This document shows positions 33,975 through 44,053 of a stretch of DNA of 64,000 bases, in pieces. Under the pieces are notes generated by a model. That model made no database searches. It was given only the letters and a program-made list of their open reading frames with translations, and was not told the DNA's origin. The translations under genes were made by a program, and so were the position numbers. The stretch is from DATFVA01 sp963721075. GTDB taxonomy: Bacteria > Bacteroidota > Ignavibacteria > Ignavibacteriales > Ignavibacteriaceae. Numbering within the stretch: the first letter of the stretch is position 1; each line of letters opens with the position of its first letter. The stretch covers positions 1 through 64,000 of the forward strand of contig CAVRHV010000014.1 in NCBI GenBank assembly GCA_963721075.1, in the 5' to 3' direction.

Positions 33975-35440
33975 ATGGATGAGAATAAAACATATAAAGA
34001 TATGTCCCCTGAAGAATTCAAAAACAGCGGGTATAAGGTAATCGACTGGATAGCCGATTACTTTGAGAACCTTGAGACAAAACCTGTGCTTCCTTCGGTC
34101 AAACCCGGAGACATAAAAAAGCAGCTCCCTTCGGCCCCTCCCGTGCATCCAGAAAAAATGGATGACATCATTGCCGACATTGATAAGATAATAATGCCGG
34201 GAATGACCCACTGGAACCATCCCGATTTTATGGCCTACTTTAATTCAACCTCGAGCTCACCGGGGGTTCTTGCTGAGCTTTTAAGTGCGGCGTTTAATGT
34301 GAACGGTATGCTGTGGAGAACATCGCCTTCCTCGGCAGAGCTTGAGAGAGTTACGCTTGACTGGCTGAAACAAATGGTTGGTATACCTCAGGATTTCTGG
34401 GGAATTATATACGATACAGCTTCCGTCAGTTCACTTCATGCTGTTGCCGCAGCAAGGGAACAGGCTCCGGGACTCGATATCAGGAAAAGAGGAATGGCAG
34501 GCAGGGCGGATATACCTCCAATGCGGTTATACTGCTCGGAACACGCACATTCTTCAATAGATAAGGCAGCTGTTACACTTGGTATCGGAATTAAAGGTGT
34601 GAGAAAAATACCGGCAGATAAAAACTTCAGGATGATCCCTGAAGAACTGGAGAAGGCAGTTAAGGAAGACAGACAGAACGGATGGCTGCCATTCTGCTGC
34701 GTGGCTACAGTAGGTACAACTTCAACAACAAGTATCGATCCCGTAAGAAAGATAGGTGAGATCTGCAATAAGGAAAAAATGTGGCTTCATATTGATGCTG
34801 CATACGGAGGAACGGCCGCAATAATTCCCGAGATGAAAAATATACTCGATGGGATAGAACTCGCGGATTCTATTGTTGTTAATCCCCACAAGTGGATGTT
34901 TACTCCAATCGATATCAGTGCCTTCTATACGAAGAAACCGGAAGTGCTTAAAAGGGCCTTCAGTCTTGTTGCAGAATATCTTAAGACAAACGACGACAGT
35001 GAAGCCGAGAACCTGATGGATTACGGCATACAGCTGGGAAGAAGATTCCGTTCGTTAAAGCTTTGGTTCGTGATCAGGTACTTCGGCGTCGATGGAATTG
35101 TGAGCATACTTCGTGAGCATCTCAGACTGGCTAAGCTATTTGCTGAGTGGATAGAGGCTCATCCGAAATTCGAGAAGATGGCGCAGGTGAATTTCGGGGT
35201 AGTATGCTTCAGGTTTCACCCCCCGATATAAATGACGAGAATGAGCTTAATCAGCTGAATGAAAAACTAATGAATAATGTAAATGATACGGGACGTCTTT
35301 TTATATCCCATACAAAAATCAACGGGAAGTTTATGATAAGATTATCAGTTTCCGGACTGAGAACAGAAGAGAAAAACGTTAAGAATGCATGGATACTCAT
35401 ACGTAAAGAATCGGAAAAGCTTGTAAGGAAAGAGGAATGA
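33975..35440 (+). CDS. Pyridoxal-phosphate aromatic-L-amino-acid decarboxylase family, frameshifted in this sequence
   Basis: The ATG at 33975 has AAAAAGG upstream; a TTG at 33957 is less likely. The protein has group II decarboxylase features: THWNHPDFMAYF, MLWRTSPSSAELE, CCVATVGTTSTTSIDP, LHIDAAYGG and the PLP-lysine motif NPHKWMF. The main frame stops at 35231, but the family C-terminus continues in the next frame (DINDENELNQLNEKLMNNVN) to 35440. A C6 run at 35219-35224 marks the junction; one extra C would restore the frame and give about 488 residues. Substrate could be tryptophan, tyrosine, phenylalanine or DOPA. Confidence 0.9.
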
Positions 35441-36721
35441 AGAATTTATACACCTTTTTAGTTTGCTGCCTGCTGGCGGCACAGACATTTCCGCAGGCCT
35501 CAAAAGTGGCAGAAGCAAACAGGCTTTATCAGAATGCAATGAAATACTATGAAAGCGGGAATTATGATTCGCTTGCTGCAGGTCTTGAGCAAGCTGCTGC
35601 AATGCGTCCGGGTCACCCGGGTATATTATACAACCTTGCCGCTGCCTATGCTCTTGACGGCAGGCCGGACGATGCTGTTTCGGTGCTGAATAAGATTGCT
35701 GATATGAAACTCTACTTCCCGGTGAAGAAGGATTCCGATTTTAAGTCGATCCTGGATTCAGATCTTTTCATTCCTGTTCAGAAAAAGTTTGATGAGAATC
35801 TTCTGCCTGTAACAAACAGCTCAACAGCATTTGTGTTAAAAGAAAAAGGATTGTTAACAGAAGGACTGGCGTTTGATGCAAAGACAGATAGATTTTTCAT
35901 AAGCAGCGTACATAAAAGAAAAATCATTGAATATGATAGTAATGGCGAAAGCAGGCAGTTCAATAAAAATTCCGCAGACCTCGAAGGCATCTTCGGAATG
36001 AAAGCAGATGAGAAGAACCGGATACTCTGGGCCGCAGGAGGGGCTTTGAAGTTTATGGAAGGATACGATGATAGTCTTAAGGGGAAGAGCTTTCTCTATA
36101 AGTTTGATCTTGATGACGGGACTCTGCTTAACGCATACCCGCCGCCTGAACCGGGAGGAGAGCATTTATTTGGTGATCTTACACTGAATAAAACGGGGGA
36201 TGTATTCGTTTCAGATTCACGAAGCAACTGCATATACCGGCTGACGAAAGACGGTGAAGGACTGCAGACCTTTATTCCTTCAGGTTATTTTGTATCACTG
36301 CAGGGAATTGATTTCACGGATAACGGTTCTGCATTGTACGCAGCTGATTACTCACAGGGAATATTTAAGATCGATATAAACGATAGAACACCAGTACTGC
36401 TTGAAAACAAGACATCCACGACCTTGCTTGGGATCGACGGTCTTTATTTTTACAAAGGAAGTCTTATTGCCACTCAGAACGGCGTAAATCCTCATCGTGT
36501 GCTTAGACTTATTCCTGAGGGACAATGCAGCTTCAATCGGAAATTATGAAATACTCGAATCGAACAATCCGTTGTTTGATGAGCCAACACTAGGGGTAAT
36601 TTATAATGATAGTTTCTATTTTATCGCAAACAGTCAGTGGTCGAGATTCGATGAATCGGGTGCGATTTTTCCCGATGAACAGCTTGAGTACCCGAGGATA
36701 CTAAAAATTAAGCTGGATTAA
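35437..36721 (+). CDS. Exported TPR / beta-propeller (SMP-30-like) protein, frameshifted in this sequence
   Basis: The ATG at 35437 overlaps the decarboxylase stop. A signal peptide (MKNLYTFLVCCLLAAQTFPQ) is followed by TPR-type helices (NRLYQNAMKYYESGNYDSLA, GILYNLAAAYALDGRPDDAV). A propeller with LTEGLAFDAKTDRFFISSVH, NKTGDVFVSDSRSNCIYRL and LQGIDFTDNGSALYAADYSQ comes next. The first frame stops at 36549, but the last propeller blades continue in the next frame (NYEILESNNPLFDEPTLGVI) to 36721. Removing one base near 36505-36512 restores a protein of about 428 residues. Function unknown. Confidence 0.78.
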
Positions 36722-36842
36722 ATTTCGGTCCCGATCGAAGAATTCCTAACGGCAATCGTTTTAAGAGTTTGTTCTTCCTTCTCTGATACTATTTTGCTGG
36801 TCTGGTATTTGATATTTTAAGTTATTAGTCAGATTAAGAATT

Positions 36843-39800
36843 ATGAAAACTTCAAATTCCGGAAGAAAAGAAGAAAAGAAAGTCCGCAAGACTGGTTCAT
36901 CGGTCAGAACTGCGGAAAATAATATCGATTATGAGACTATTTTCAGAGATTCGATAGATGCATTCATCATTATTTCTTCAGAAAACGGAAAAGTAATAAA
37001 AGCGAACCGGGGGGCGCTTAAGCTGATGTGGTATGAAGAAGATGAAATTCTTAGTCTTGCCGCAAAAGATATATTCTCAATAAAGGAGTATTCGCGTCTT
37101 CGGCTCGAATATCTAAAAGGGAGACCATCATTCGACGGAACCTTTATAGAGAGTGAATTCCTTTCAAAGGATGGCAAAAAAATCCCCGTTACAGTAAGCA
37201 TAAAAGAAATCGGTAAAAACATGATTCTGCTGATAGCGAGGGATATCTCCGCCATCAAGCAGACGGAGGAAGCGTTAAGAAGAGAAGCCTTCATTTTTGA
37301 AAACCTGAATGATGCAGTGATGATAACCGATCTCGAGGGATACATCCAGAGCTGGAACGCGGCAGCGGAGAAGGTATTCGGCTACAGCAGGGAAGAGGTA
37401 GTAGATAATTTTATAAAGATGCTTTTCAGGCAGCCGGAATTCACGCAGAGCTTCGGAAAGATCCGGAAAAAGATTCGGAGAACTCTTCTCTGGAGCGGAG
37501 AGGCCGCTATTGTAAGAAAAGACGGCAGCGAAGGAATTGCGGAAACATCTGTTTTCCCTTTCAGAGATTCGACCGGCGAACACATAGCCTACGTAGTTAT
37601 CCTGAAAGATATTACCGTCAGGAAGAAGGCTGAACAAGCTATGAGGGAACGGGATCTGATGTACAGGGCCCTCATCGAATCATCGGCTGATGCGGTGTAC
37701 TTATTGAAAGATAAAAAGCTTCTTATGGTGAACGGTGCCTGGTGTAAATTGTTTGGTTATTCAAGGGAGGAAGCACTGTCGGATGAATTCGATATAATGC
37801 AAATTGTTGCGCCTGAAAGCAGGAAATTTATAGCCGATAGATTCAGGAGAGCTCCGCTTAAAAAAGCCGCTTCATCATCTTATGAGCTTAAAGGAATAAC
37901 CAGGGATAAGCATGTTATTGAGCTTGAAGTTAAAGTAAACAGAATAATATGGAACAATGAAGAGGTTTATCAGGGAATATACAGGGACATCACTGAGAAG
38001 AAAAAAGCCGAACTGGCGCTGAAAGAATCGGAAGAGAAATTCAGGAAGCTCGTTGAAAAGTCGCTTGTAGGGGTATACATTATACAGGAGGGAGTGTTCA
38101 GGTATGTTAATCCAAGACTTGCCAGGATCTTCGGATACACTGTTGATGAATTAATTAATAAAAAAGGACCCGCAGATCTGACACATCCCGACGACCGAAA
38201 AGTTGTTAAGTGATAATGTTGCTTCAAGATTATCGGGAAAGATCGAATCGATTGCTTATTCGTTCAGGGGAATTAAGAAAGACGGAACTATTCTCTATAT
38301 TGATGTTTTTGGTACCAGATCATCTCTTGGCGGTAAACCTGCCGTAATAGGTACTCTCCTCGATATGACCGAAAATAAAATAGCGGAGGAGAAGTTAAGA
38401 GAATCGGAAGAGAAGTACAGAACTATAATTGAATCTGCCAATGACGCAATAATTATTGTTGATATCGGGAACAGGACGATAATTGATGTCAATAAGCAGG
38501 CAGAAAAACTGACGGGACATTCCAGGGAAGAACTCATCGGGAAATCGCATCTTATGCTTCATCCCCCGGAATATTCAGATATTTACTCGGGAGAGTTCAC
38601 CGAGGTGATCCTGAATGATCAGAAAGCGTCAAATCAGGAAGTCCTGATTCAGCATAAGGACGGATATGTAATACCCGTGGAGATCAGTCCCGGCAGGAGC
38701 ACAATTGGCGGCAAGACCGTAATACAGGGAATCTTCCGTGATTTAAGAGAGAGGAAAAAAGTTGAAGAAGAGATCCGCAAACTATCGCGGGCTGTGGAGC
38801 AAAGTCCTTCTGCAATCGTAATAACCAATACCGAAGGAAATATTGAATATGTGAATCCTCACTTCTGCAAGGTTACGGGATACAGTCAGGAAGAAGTTAC
38901 AGGTCAAAATCCGAGGATATTAAAATCAGGAAAAACATCGGAATCAGAATACAAAAATATGTGGGAGACCATTTCCAGAGGCAAGGAGTGGCGCGGAGAA
39001 TTTCACAACAAGAAAAAGAACGGCGAGCTTTACTGGGAACAGGCTTCGATCTCACCTATAAGGGACGATAAAGGAAATATAACGCATTTTATCGCTATCA
39101 AGGAAGACATCACTGATAAAAAGAAGATGCAGGAGGAACTTCTTGTCGCCAAAGAAAAAGCCGAAGAATCTGACAGGATGAAATCGGAATTTCTCTCGCA
39201 GATGTCTCATGAGATAAGAACACCCTTAAATGTAATTCTAAGTTATAACTCATTTCTTCAGGAGGAACTGACAGGTAAAATATCTGAGGATATCAGACTA
39301 TCCTTTAACTCTATCGATTCTGCGGGAAAACGATTACTGCGGACGATCGATATGATCCTTAACCTTGCGGCAGTTCAGAAAGGAAACGTCGATATAGCCT
39401 TTGAGCCAATTGACCTGGGAGAAATACTGAGCAGGTTAAGCAGGGAATTTGAATTTCAGGCAAGGGAAAAGAGGCTGTACCTCAAACTGAATATGCCTCC
39501 GGAAAAAGTTATTATTAAAGGTGATGATTACCTGGTCAGTGAGGTCTTTCAGAACCTGCTTAACAACGCACTGAAGTATACAACCAGCGGCGGTGTTGAG
39601 GTTAATACCACCATACTGCAGGACAAAAAGATCAAAGTGGATATCAGCGATACCGGGATAGGGATCTCTGAAAAATACCTGCCGAGACTCTTTATGGCGT
39701 TTACCCAGGAAGAGTCGGGCTACACAAGAAAATTTGAAGGAAACGGACTGGGACTGGCGCTGGTTAAAAGTTACCTGGATCTTCTGAAAGCTGAAATAAA

Positions 39801-39855
39801 CGTGACCAGTGAAAAAGGAAAAGGCACAACTTTTTCAATTATCTTTAATAATTGA
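36843..39855 (+). CDS. Soluble multi-PAS hybrid-less sensor histidine kinase, frameshifted in this sequence
   Basis: Two pieces, 36843-38213 and 38203-39855, form one kinase of about 1004 residues. About six PAS domains come first, several with PAC-type ends (LIARDISAIKQTEEAL, VVILKDITVRKKAEQAM, GIFRDLRERKKVEEEI, AIKEDITDKKKMQEEL). A HisKA helix follows with phosphoacceptor His in SQMSHEIRTPLNVI, and a HATPase with NALKYT, DTGIGI and GNGLGLALVKSY. No transmembrane segment is visible. The frame changes near 38207-38210; deleting one base gives DDRKVVSDNVASRL inside the fourth PAS domain. No response regulator gene is adjacent. Signal unknown. Confidence 0.88.
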
Positions 39856-39908
39856 TGCTGTGCCTGTCAAATTTTTGTACGGGGTAATAGTTAGTGATCG
39901 TGTTAAGA

Positions 39909-40118
39909 TCAATCCTCCATCGTGAAACCAATTTTAATAGTAACCTGCCAGTGCTGAACCTGGTTATTGTCGATATGACCTCTCGTATCAATAACCTGGA
40001 ACCATCTCATATTTCTTACTGTTTGTCCCGCCTTGGCAACAGCATTCTGAATTGCTTCTTCTATACCTTTATCGGAAGATCCGGTTAATTCAATCATTTT
40101 ATATACGTGATTACTCAT
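39909..40118 (-). CDS. Dodecin family flavin-binding protein
   Basis: The 69-residue protein matches dodecins: VYKMIELTGSSDKGIEEAI, then NMRWFQVIDTRGHI with the Trp that stacks against flavin, and VQHWQVTIKIGF. Dodecins form hollow dodecamers that store or buffer riboflavin and FMN. It converges on the PAS kinase gene and stands alone. Confidence 0.92.
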   Translation of the reverse strand: MSNHVYKMIELTGSSDKGIEEAIQNAVAKAGQTVRNMRWFQVIDTRGHIDNNQVQHWQVTIKIGFTMED

Positions 40119-40268
40119 ATAAGTTATATCCTTTAAATTTTGAGTGGAAATAAGGCTAATAAGATAAAGATTTTTTTACCTTTATGCATTTATTTTTATT
40201 AAGGGAGAATCCTAATTATTTTTGAAACATCAAATCAAAAATAATTTGAAAAATTCAGGGAAGAAAAC

Positions 40269-40709
40269 ATGCCAAAAAGATCAGCTTATATAAAACAAGT
40301 AAAAGGAATAACTTTTGCCGGTAAAACCGATTCCAATCACTGGGTGATGATGGACGGTCCCGAGGAATTCGGAGGCAGCAATGCAGGAATACGCCCGAAA
40401 GAACTTCTGCTTCTGGGTTTAGGCGGATGCACAGGCAGCGATGTGGTCAGCATCCTTAATAAGAAGAGAGTGAAGCTTGAAGGTTTCGAGATAAATATCG
40501 ATTCTGAAGTTTGTGACGAACATCCCCAGACGTTCACAAAGATGCATCTGGAATACGTTTTCTACGGTAACGATGTATCGGAAAAAGATGTTGAAAGAGC
40601 GATAGAATTATCCCAGACGAAATACTGCGGAGTGACGAAGATGCTTGAGAAAGCTGCAGAAATTACCCACTCTTATAAGATAGTGAAAACCGAACCGGTA
40701 GCAGTCTAG
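40269..40709 (+). CDS. OsmC/Ohr-family protein
   Basis: The 146-residue protein has the OsmC fold with both redox cysteines: GLGGCTGSDVVSIL and TKYCGVTKMLEKA. The start (SAYIKQVKGITFAGKTDSNH) and GIRPKELLLLGL fit the YhfA-like branch of OsmC proteins. These reduce organic hydroperoxides or act on unknown thiol substrates. A GGGAAG ribosome-binding site precedes the ATG. It stands alone, ending in a shared hairpin terminator. Confidence 0.88.
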   Translation: MPKRSAYIKQVKGITFAGKTDSNHWVMMDGPEEFGGSNAGIRPKELLLLGLGGCTGSDVVSILNKKRVKLEGFEINIDSEVCDEHPQTFTKMHLEYVFYGNDVSEKDVERAIELSQTKYCGVTKMLEKAAEITHSYKIVKTEPVAV

Positions 40710-40754
40710 AACTTAAGTGAAAGAATTACGCCGGGAGATAAGTAATTAAAATTG

Positions 40755-40775
40755 CCCCGGGAGCCTGTCCCGGGG
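40755..40775. terminator. Hairpin terminator between converging OsmC and VOC genes
   Basis: CCCCGGGA (40755-40762) pairs perfectly with TCCCGGGG (40768-40775) around a five-base loop. A T-rich stretch follows on the minus strand, so it probably ends the VOC gene transcript and may also stop the OsmC transcript. Confidence 0.6.
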
Positions 40776-40781
40776 TAATCT

Positions 40782-41132
40782 CTAATGTTTCTGGTAGAGT
40801 CCTATTATGTTTCCCTGGGGATCTTTAATGAGAGCATACCATCCCATTGCGGGTATAACTGATTTTTCCTTGAAAATGCTTCCGCCGTTTGCTTTAGCCG
40901 CATTCACAGCTTCTTCAATATTAGCAACATTAACGTGAAAGACAGTTGTGTCACCGGAATTAACTTTTTCTACCTGTCTTATTCCTACCATTATACCTTT
41001 ATGGTTATTAAAAAGCATATAGCCTTTGCCGAAAGGTTTAAACTCCCAGCCGAATACCTTCGAGAAAAATTCTTTAGTCTGGTCAAGATTTGAAGAGGGA
41101 ATCTCAACGTGTGCAATTAAATGTTCAGCCAT
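40782..41132 (-). CDS. VOC-family (glyoxalase/bleomycin-resistance fold) protein
   Basis: The 116-residue protein has the VOC layout: HVEIPSSNLDQTKEFFSKVF, GWEFKPFGKGYMLFNNH, VFHVNVANIEEAVNAAKANG and the terminal strand DPQGNIIGLYQ. Metal ligands could be the early His and the later His/Glu positions, but no specific enzyme type is recognisable. It stands alone downstream of OsmC in the opposite direction. Substrate unknown. Confidence 0.82.
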   Translation of the reverse strand: MAEHLIAHVEIPSSNLDQTKEFFSKVFGWEFKPFGKGYMLFNNHKGIMVGIRQVEKVNSGDTTVFHVNVANIEEAVNAAKANGGSIFKEKSVIPAMGWYALIKDPQGNIIGLYQKH

Positions 41133-41210
41133 TTCAGGTTCCTATTATTTAATTTAAGATGGACTAAATTAAAAGTTACCGATAGAACTTTCAACACGAA
41201 TCATAAACGA

Positions 41211-42080
41211 TCAGCGGTCATCTTTATTTAAGTAGCTGTAAAGTGCGGAAAAATCAAGATCACCGAATCCTTTCTGCTTCGCCATCGCAAATACTTCTTT
41301 AACGGCACTTGCCGTCGGAAGGGTAACGTCTGTTTCATCCGCAGTGTCAGAAACAAGAGTAAGGTCTTTGTGCATCCATTGAAGGGGGAAGTCGGTTTCA
41401 TACTCATTCCGGGCGAACTTTTCTTTTTTTGCTGTAAGATAGGGAGCCGTAACGGGTCCCCCCAGAAGGGTATTAAATAGTGTGTCTTTATCGAACCCAA
41501 GCGATTCACCAAGCACAAGCGCTTCAGAAAAGGAGGCCATTGCAATACCGAGCATCAGGTTTACCACCATCTTCATTGAAGTACCTTTTCCGGTTTCGCC
41601 AAGGTGTAGAATTTTTTTACCCATTTTTTCAAGCAGAGGTTTAACCTCCTCAAAATCTTTTTTATTCCCGCCGACGAAGAAGATCAGCTCGCCGTTTTCC
41701 GCCGGCTGTTTAGTGCCGGCAACAGGCGCATCCATAAACCTTACGTGGAACTCATCTGCTTTTTTTGACATTTCCCTGGAAAAGGCCGGATTAACTGTGC
41801 TGCAGTCGACCCAGAGCGCATCATTTTTCATTCCGCTTAGAAAACCTTTTTCACCAAGCGATACTTCTTTAACTGCTTCAGGGTTACCCAGCATTGTAAA
41901 GACAATATCAGCGTCAGTTACTGCCTTAACAGGGGAGTCAGCCCATTCAGCCCCGGCTTTTATCAAAGAGTCTGCCTTTTCTTTTGTCCTGTTATGCACT
42001 ATAAGCTTATAATTATTCTTCAGGAGGTTATGAGCCATCCTGCTGCCCATAATTCCTGTTCCTATAAATCCGATTTTCAT
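41211..42080 (-). CDS. 3-Hydroxyisobutyrate dehydrogenase family NAD(P)-dependent oxidoreductase
   Basis: I choose the ATG at 42080, with AGAGGAAAAA upstream; an upstream in-frame start at 42158 would add an unlikely hydrophobic tail. The 289-residue protein has a Rossmann motif (GFIGTGIMGSRMAHNLL), VDCSTVNP, FMDAPVAGTKQPAENGELIF and the catalytic Lys in GKGTSMKMVVNLML. The family includes 3-hydroxyisobutyrate, tartronate semialdehyde, glyoxylate and succinic semialdehyde reductases. The MDAPVAGTK motif favours the beta-hydroxyacid/glyoxylate-succinic semialdehyde branch. Substrate not settled. Confidence 0.9.
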   Translation of the reverse strand: MKIGFIGTGIMGSRMAHNLLKNNYKLIVHNRTKEKADSLIKAGAEWADSPVKAVTDADIVFTMLGNPEAVKEVSLGEKGFLSGMKNDALWVDCSTVNPAFSREMSKKADEFHVRFMDAPVAGTKQPAENGELIFFVGGNKKDFEEVKPLLEKMGKKILHLGETGKGTSMKMVVNLMLGIAMASFSEALVLGESLGFDKDTLFNTLLGGPVTAPYLTAKKEKFARNEYETDFPLQWMHKDLTLVSDTADETDVTLPTASAVKEVFAMAKQKGFGDLDFSALYSYLNKDDR

Positions 42081-42654
42081 TTTTTCCTCTGTTATTGATA
42101 TAGTTAAAATTACTAAGATCAGACAGTAAATAAATTGATGCGAAACAAAATGCAGCAAAAATTCAGCTGATTAAGGGTTTGGCGGGTTGTGCGGGAGTTA
42201 GGTTGGAGATTAATGTAAATTGATGAGCTGGAGATATTGCGATTGAGGATAATTACCTATTGGCCGGAGAAATGAAATTTGCGAAGGCAGGGAGTTGAAG
42301 TTCGGATTAAAAAATCATATAATACATCACTCGAAATTCTGATATCATTGTTATCGGCAATGATAAAACGCCGGAATTCAGGGGTTGTGCAGCAGCATTC
42401 CGGACACTCTTCGCACTGTTTAATAATTAAACAAAATTACCCATAAACGGCCTGATGAACCGTCTATAAACCGTCCCTAATACTGCTTAAATACCAGTCA
42501 AACACGAGACAAAACCGGGAGAATCCTGTATGGTTCACGAAAATACCGGCAGTTGTGCAAATTTATACCCCGCTGTTTTTTTAATCTAATAATCTGATTT
42601 TCTGACCGCTGATGGAGAAATTAATCCGTGGAAACGAAAATCGCATTACCCCCC
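42081..42654. other. Intergenic region, no gene recognised
   Basis: This divergent gap of about 570 bases is AT-rich and broken by stops in all frames. I see no RNA gene, repeat array or convincing protein. It should contain the promoter of the dehydrogenase gene. Confidence 0.5.
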
Positions 42655-42700
42655 TTGACAATTTCCAAATCTATATTTAGGTTTGAACAAACGTTCAGTC
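42655..42700 (+). promoter_or_regulatory. Bacteroidota-type promoter overlapping a TetR-like operator
   Basis: TTG at 42655-42657 and TAGGTTTG at 42678-42685, separated by 20 bases, match the Bacteroidota primary-sigma pattern TTG-N19-21-TAnnTTTG. The palindrome GAAC-AAAC-GTTC (42685-42696) lies at the expected transcription start. A TetR gene follows 10 bases later, so the palindrome is the likely autoregulatory operator of the TetR-transport operon. Confidence 0.65.
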
Positions 42701-42709
42701 AAAACTAAG

Positions 42710-43316
42710 ATGTCACCAAGAACAAAAGAACAATTTGAAAAAATAAGAGAATCCACAAGCACGAGGATCCTGGATGCGGCCCTTGAGCTATTCGCTGTAA
42801 ACGGATTCCATGCCACATCAATTTCACAGATAGCGGAAAAAGCAGGTATTTCCAAAGGTCTGATGTACAATTACTTCGAGAACAAGGATGATCTTTTAAG
42901 GAAAATCATCGAAGAGGGATTCAGGCAGCTTCAGGAAATGATGGGCGGGATTTATTCAGAAACTGACCCGCGTAAAGCTCTGGAGAAGCTAATACGACTT
43001 TCGCTGAGTCAGATAAAAAACAACCCGACCTACTGGAGATTGTATATGTCGGTTATCCTTCAATCGGAATCGCAGAAGGATGTTGAATACTTAACGATGG
43101 AATTCCGCGAGAAAGCAACACAGGCAGCTTTCGGAATTTTTTAAGGCGATGGGGGATGAGGATCATTATGTGAAAGGATATTCACTGGGCACGCAGCTCG
43201 ACGGGATCGCATTTCATGTGGTAAGCGCTCCCGAATCATTTCCGATAGATGAACTGGAAGAGTATTTAATAGAAACATACTGCTCACCGCGAAAAAAGAA
43301 GAGGAAAGCAAAATGA
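42710..43316 (+). CDS. TetR/AcrR-family regulator, frameshifted in this sequence
   Basis: I choose the ATG at 42710; an upstream TTG at 42683 lies inside the promoter. The N-terminus is a TetR helix-turn-helix (ILDAALELFAVNGFHATSIS, GISKGLMYNYFENKDDLL). The main frame stops at 43144 after a T6 run (43137-43142); the C-terminus continues in the next frame (KAMGDEDHYVKGYSLGTQLD, ending RKKRKAK) to 43316, so removing one T gives about 202 residues. Its stop overlaps the next ATG (ATGA). It should repress the downstream LolA/ABC/outer-membrane cassette; the inducer is unknown. Confidence 0.88.
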
Positions 43317-44053
43317 AGTTAAGAATGTTAGTAATAATTATGGCTTTCTGCAGTCAGGTTTTTCCGCAGACAGCAAAAGAGGTAGTGCAGAAAGCAGATC
43401 AGCTGATGAAGGCAAACAGCAGTTATTCGGAAGTTGAGATGACTATTGTTAAGCCCGACTGGTCGCGCACAATGGGATTAAAAATCTGGTCGCTCGAACC
43501 GAACTATGCTCTTATATATGTAACCGAACCGGCAAGAGATAAGGGAACCGTAACGCTTAAAAGAAAGAATGAAGTATGGAACTGGATCCCTTCGGCTCAG
43601 AAGGTAATTAAGATACCGCCGTCGATGATGATGCAGTCGTGGATGGGTTCCGATTTTACAAACGACGACCTTGTAAAAGAATCGTCGATAGTTGAGGACT
43701 ATACACAAAAGTTTATCGGGGAAGAGAACCTTCGCGGGTACGACTGCTGGAAGATTGAGCTTACCCCTAAACCTGATGCAGGCGTTGTATGGGGCAAAAT
43801 AGTCGTCTGGATCACGAAGAAAGAATATTTTGAGCTGAAAGCCGACTACTATGATGAGGATGAAAATATAGTGAAGTCATTCAACGGCAGTGATCCGCAG
43901 AAAATGGATGACAGAACGGTACTCACTCACTGGGAGATGGTTCCCGTTGATGAGCCGGGCAACAAGACCATACTCGACTACAAAAATATGAAATTCAATA
44001 TAGATATCAATCAGTCGTTCTTTTCCGAACAAAATATGAAGAGAGTAAGATAA
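43313..44053 (+). CDS. LolA-like outer-membrane lipoprotein-sorting protein
   Basis: The 246-residue protein has a signal peptide ending near QVFPQT. The LolA-like half-barrel follows: ADQLMKANSSYSEVEMTIV, ALIYVTEPARDKGTVTLKR, MMQSWMGSDFTNDDLV and NLRGYDCWKIELTPKPDAGV. This branch, larger than classical LolA, usually sits beside FtsX-type permeases or MMPL transporters and carries lipids or lipoproteins across the periplasm. Its start overlaps the TetR stop and its stop overlaps the next permease start by one base. Confidence 0.88.
   Translation: MKLRMLVIIMAFCSQVFPQTAKEVVQKADQLMKANSSYSEVEMTIVKPDWSRTMGLKIWSLEPNYALIYVTEPARDKGTVTLKRKNEVWNWIPSAQKVIKIPPSMMMQSWMGSDFTNDDLVKESSIVEDYTQKFIGEENLRGYDCWKIELTPKPDAGVVWGKIVVWITKKEYFELKADYYDEDENIVKSFNGSDPQKMDDRTVLTHWEMVPVDEPGNKTILDYKNMKFNIDINQSFFSEQNMKRVR

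Noticed and set aside
43137..43142. Programmed frameshifting or phase variation in the TetR gene
   Set aside because: The run is only six T and no slippery heptamer with stem-loop was seen; several nearby genes show similar breaks, so sequence error is simpler.
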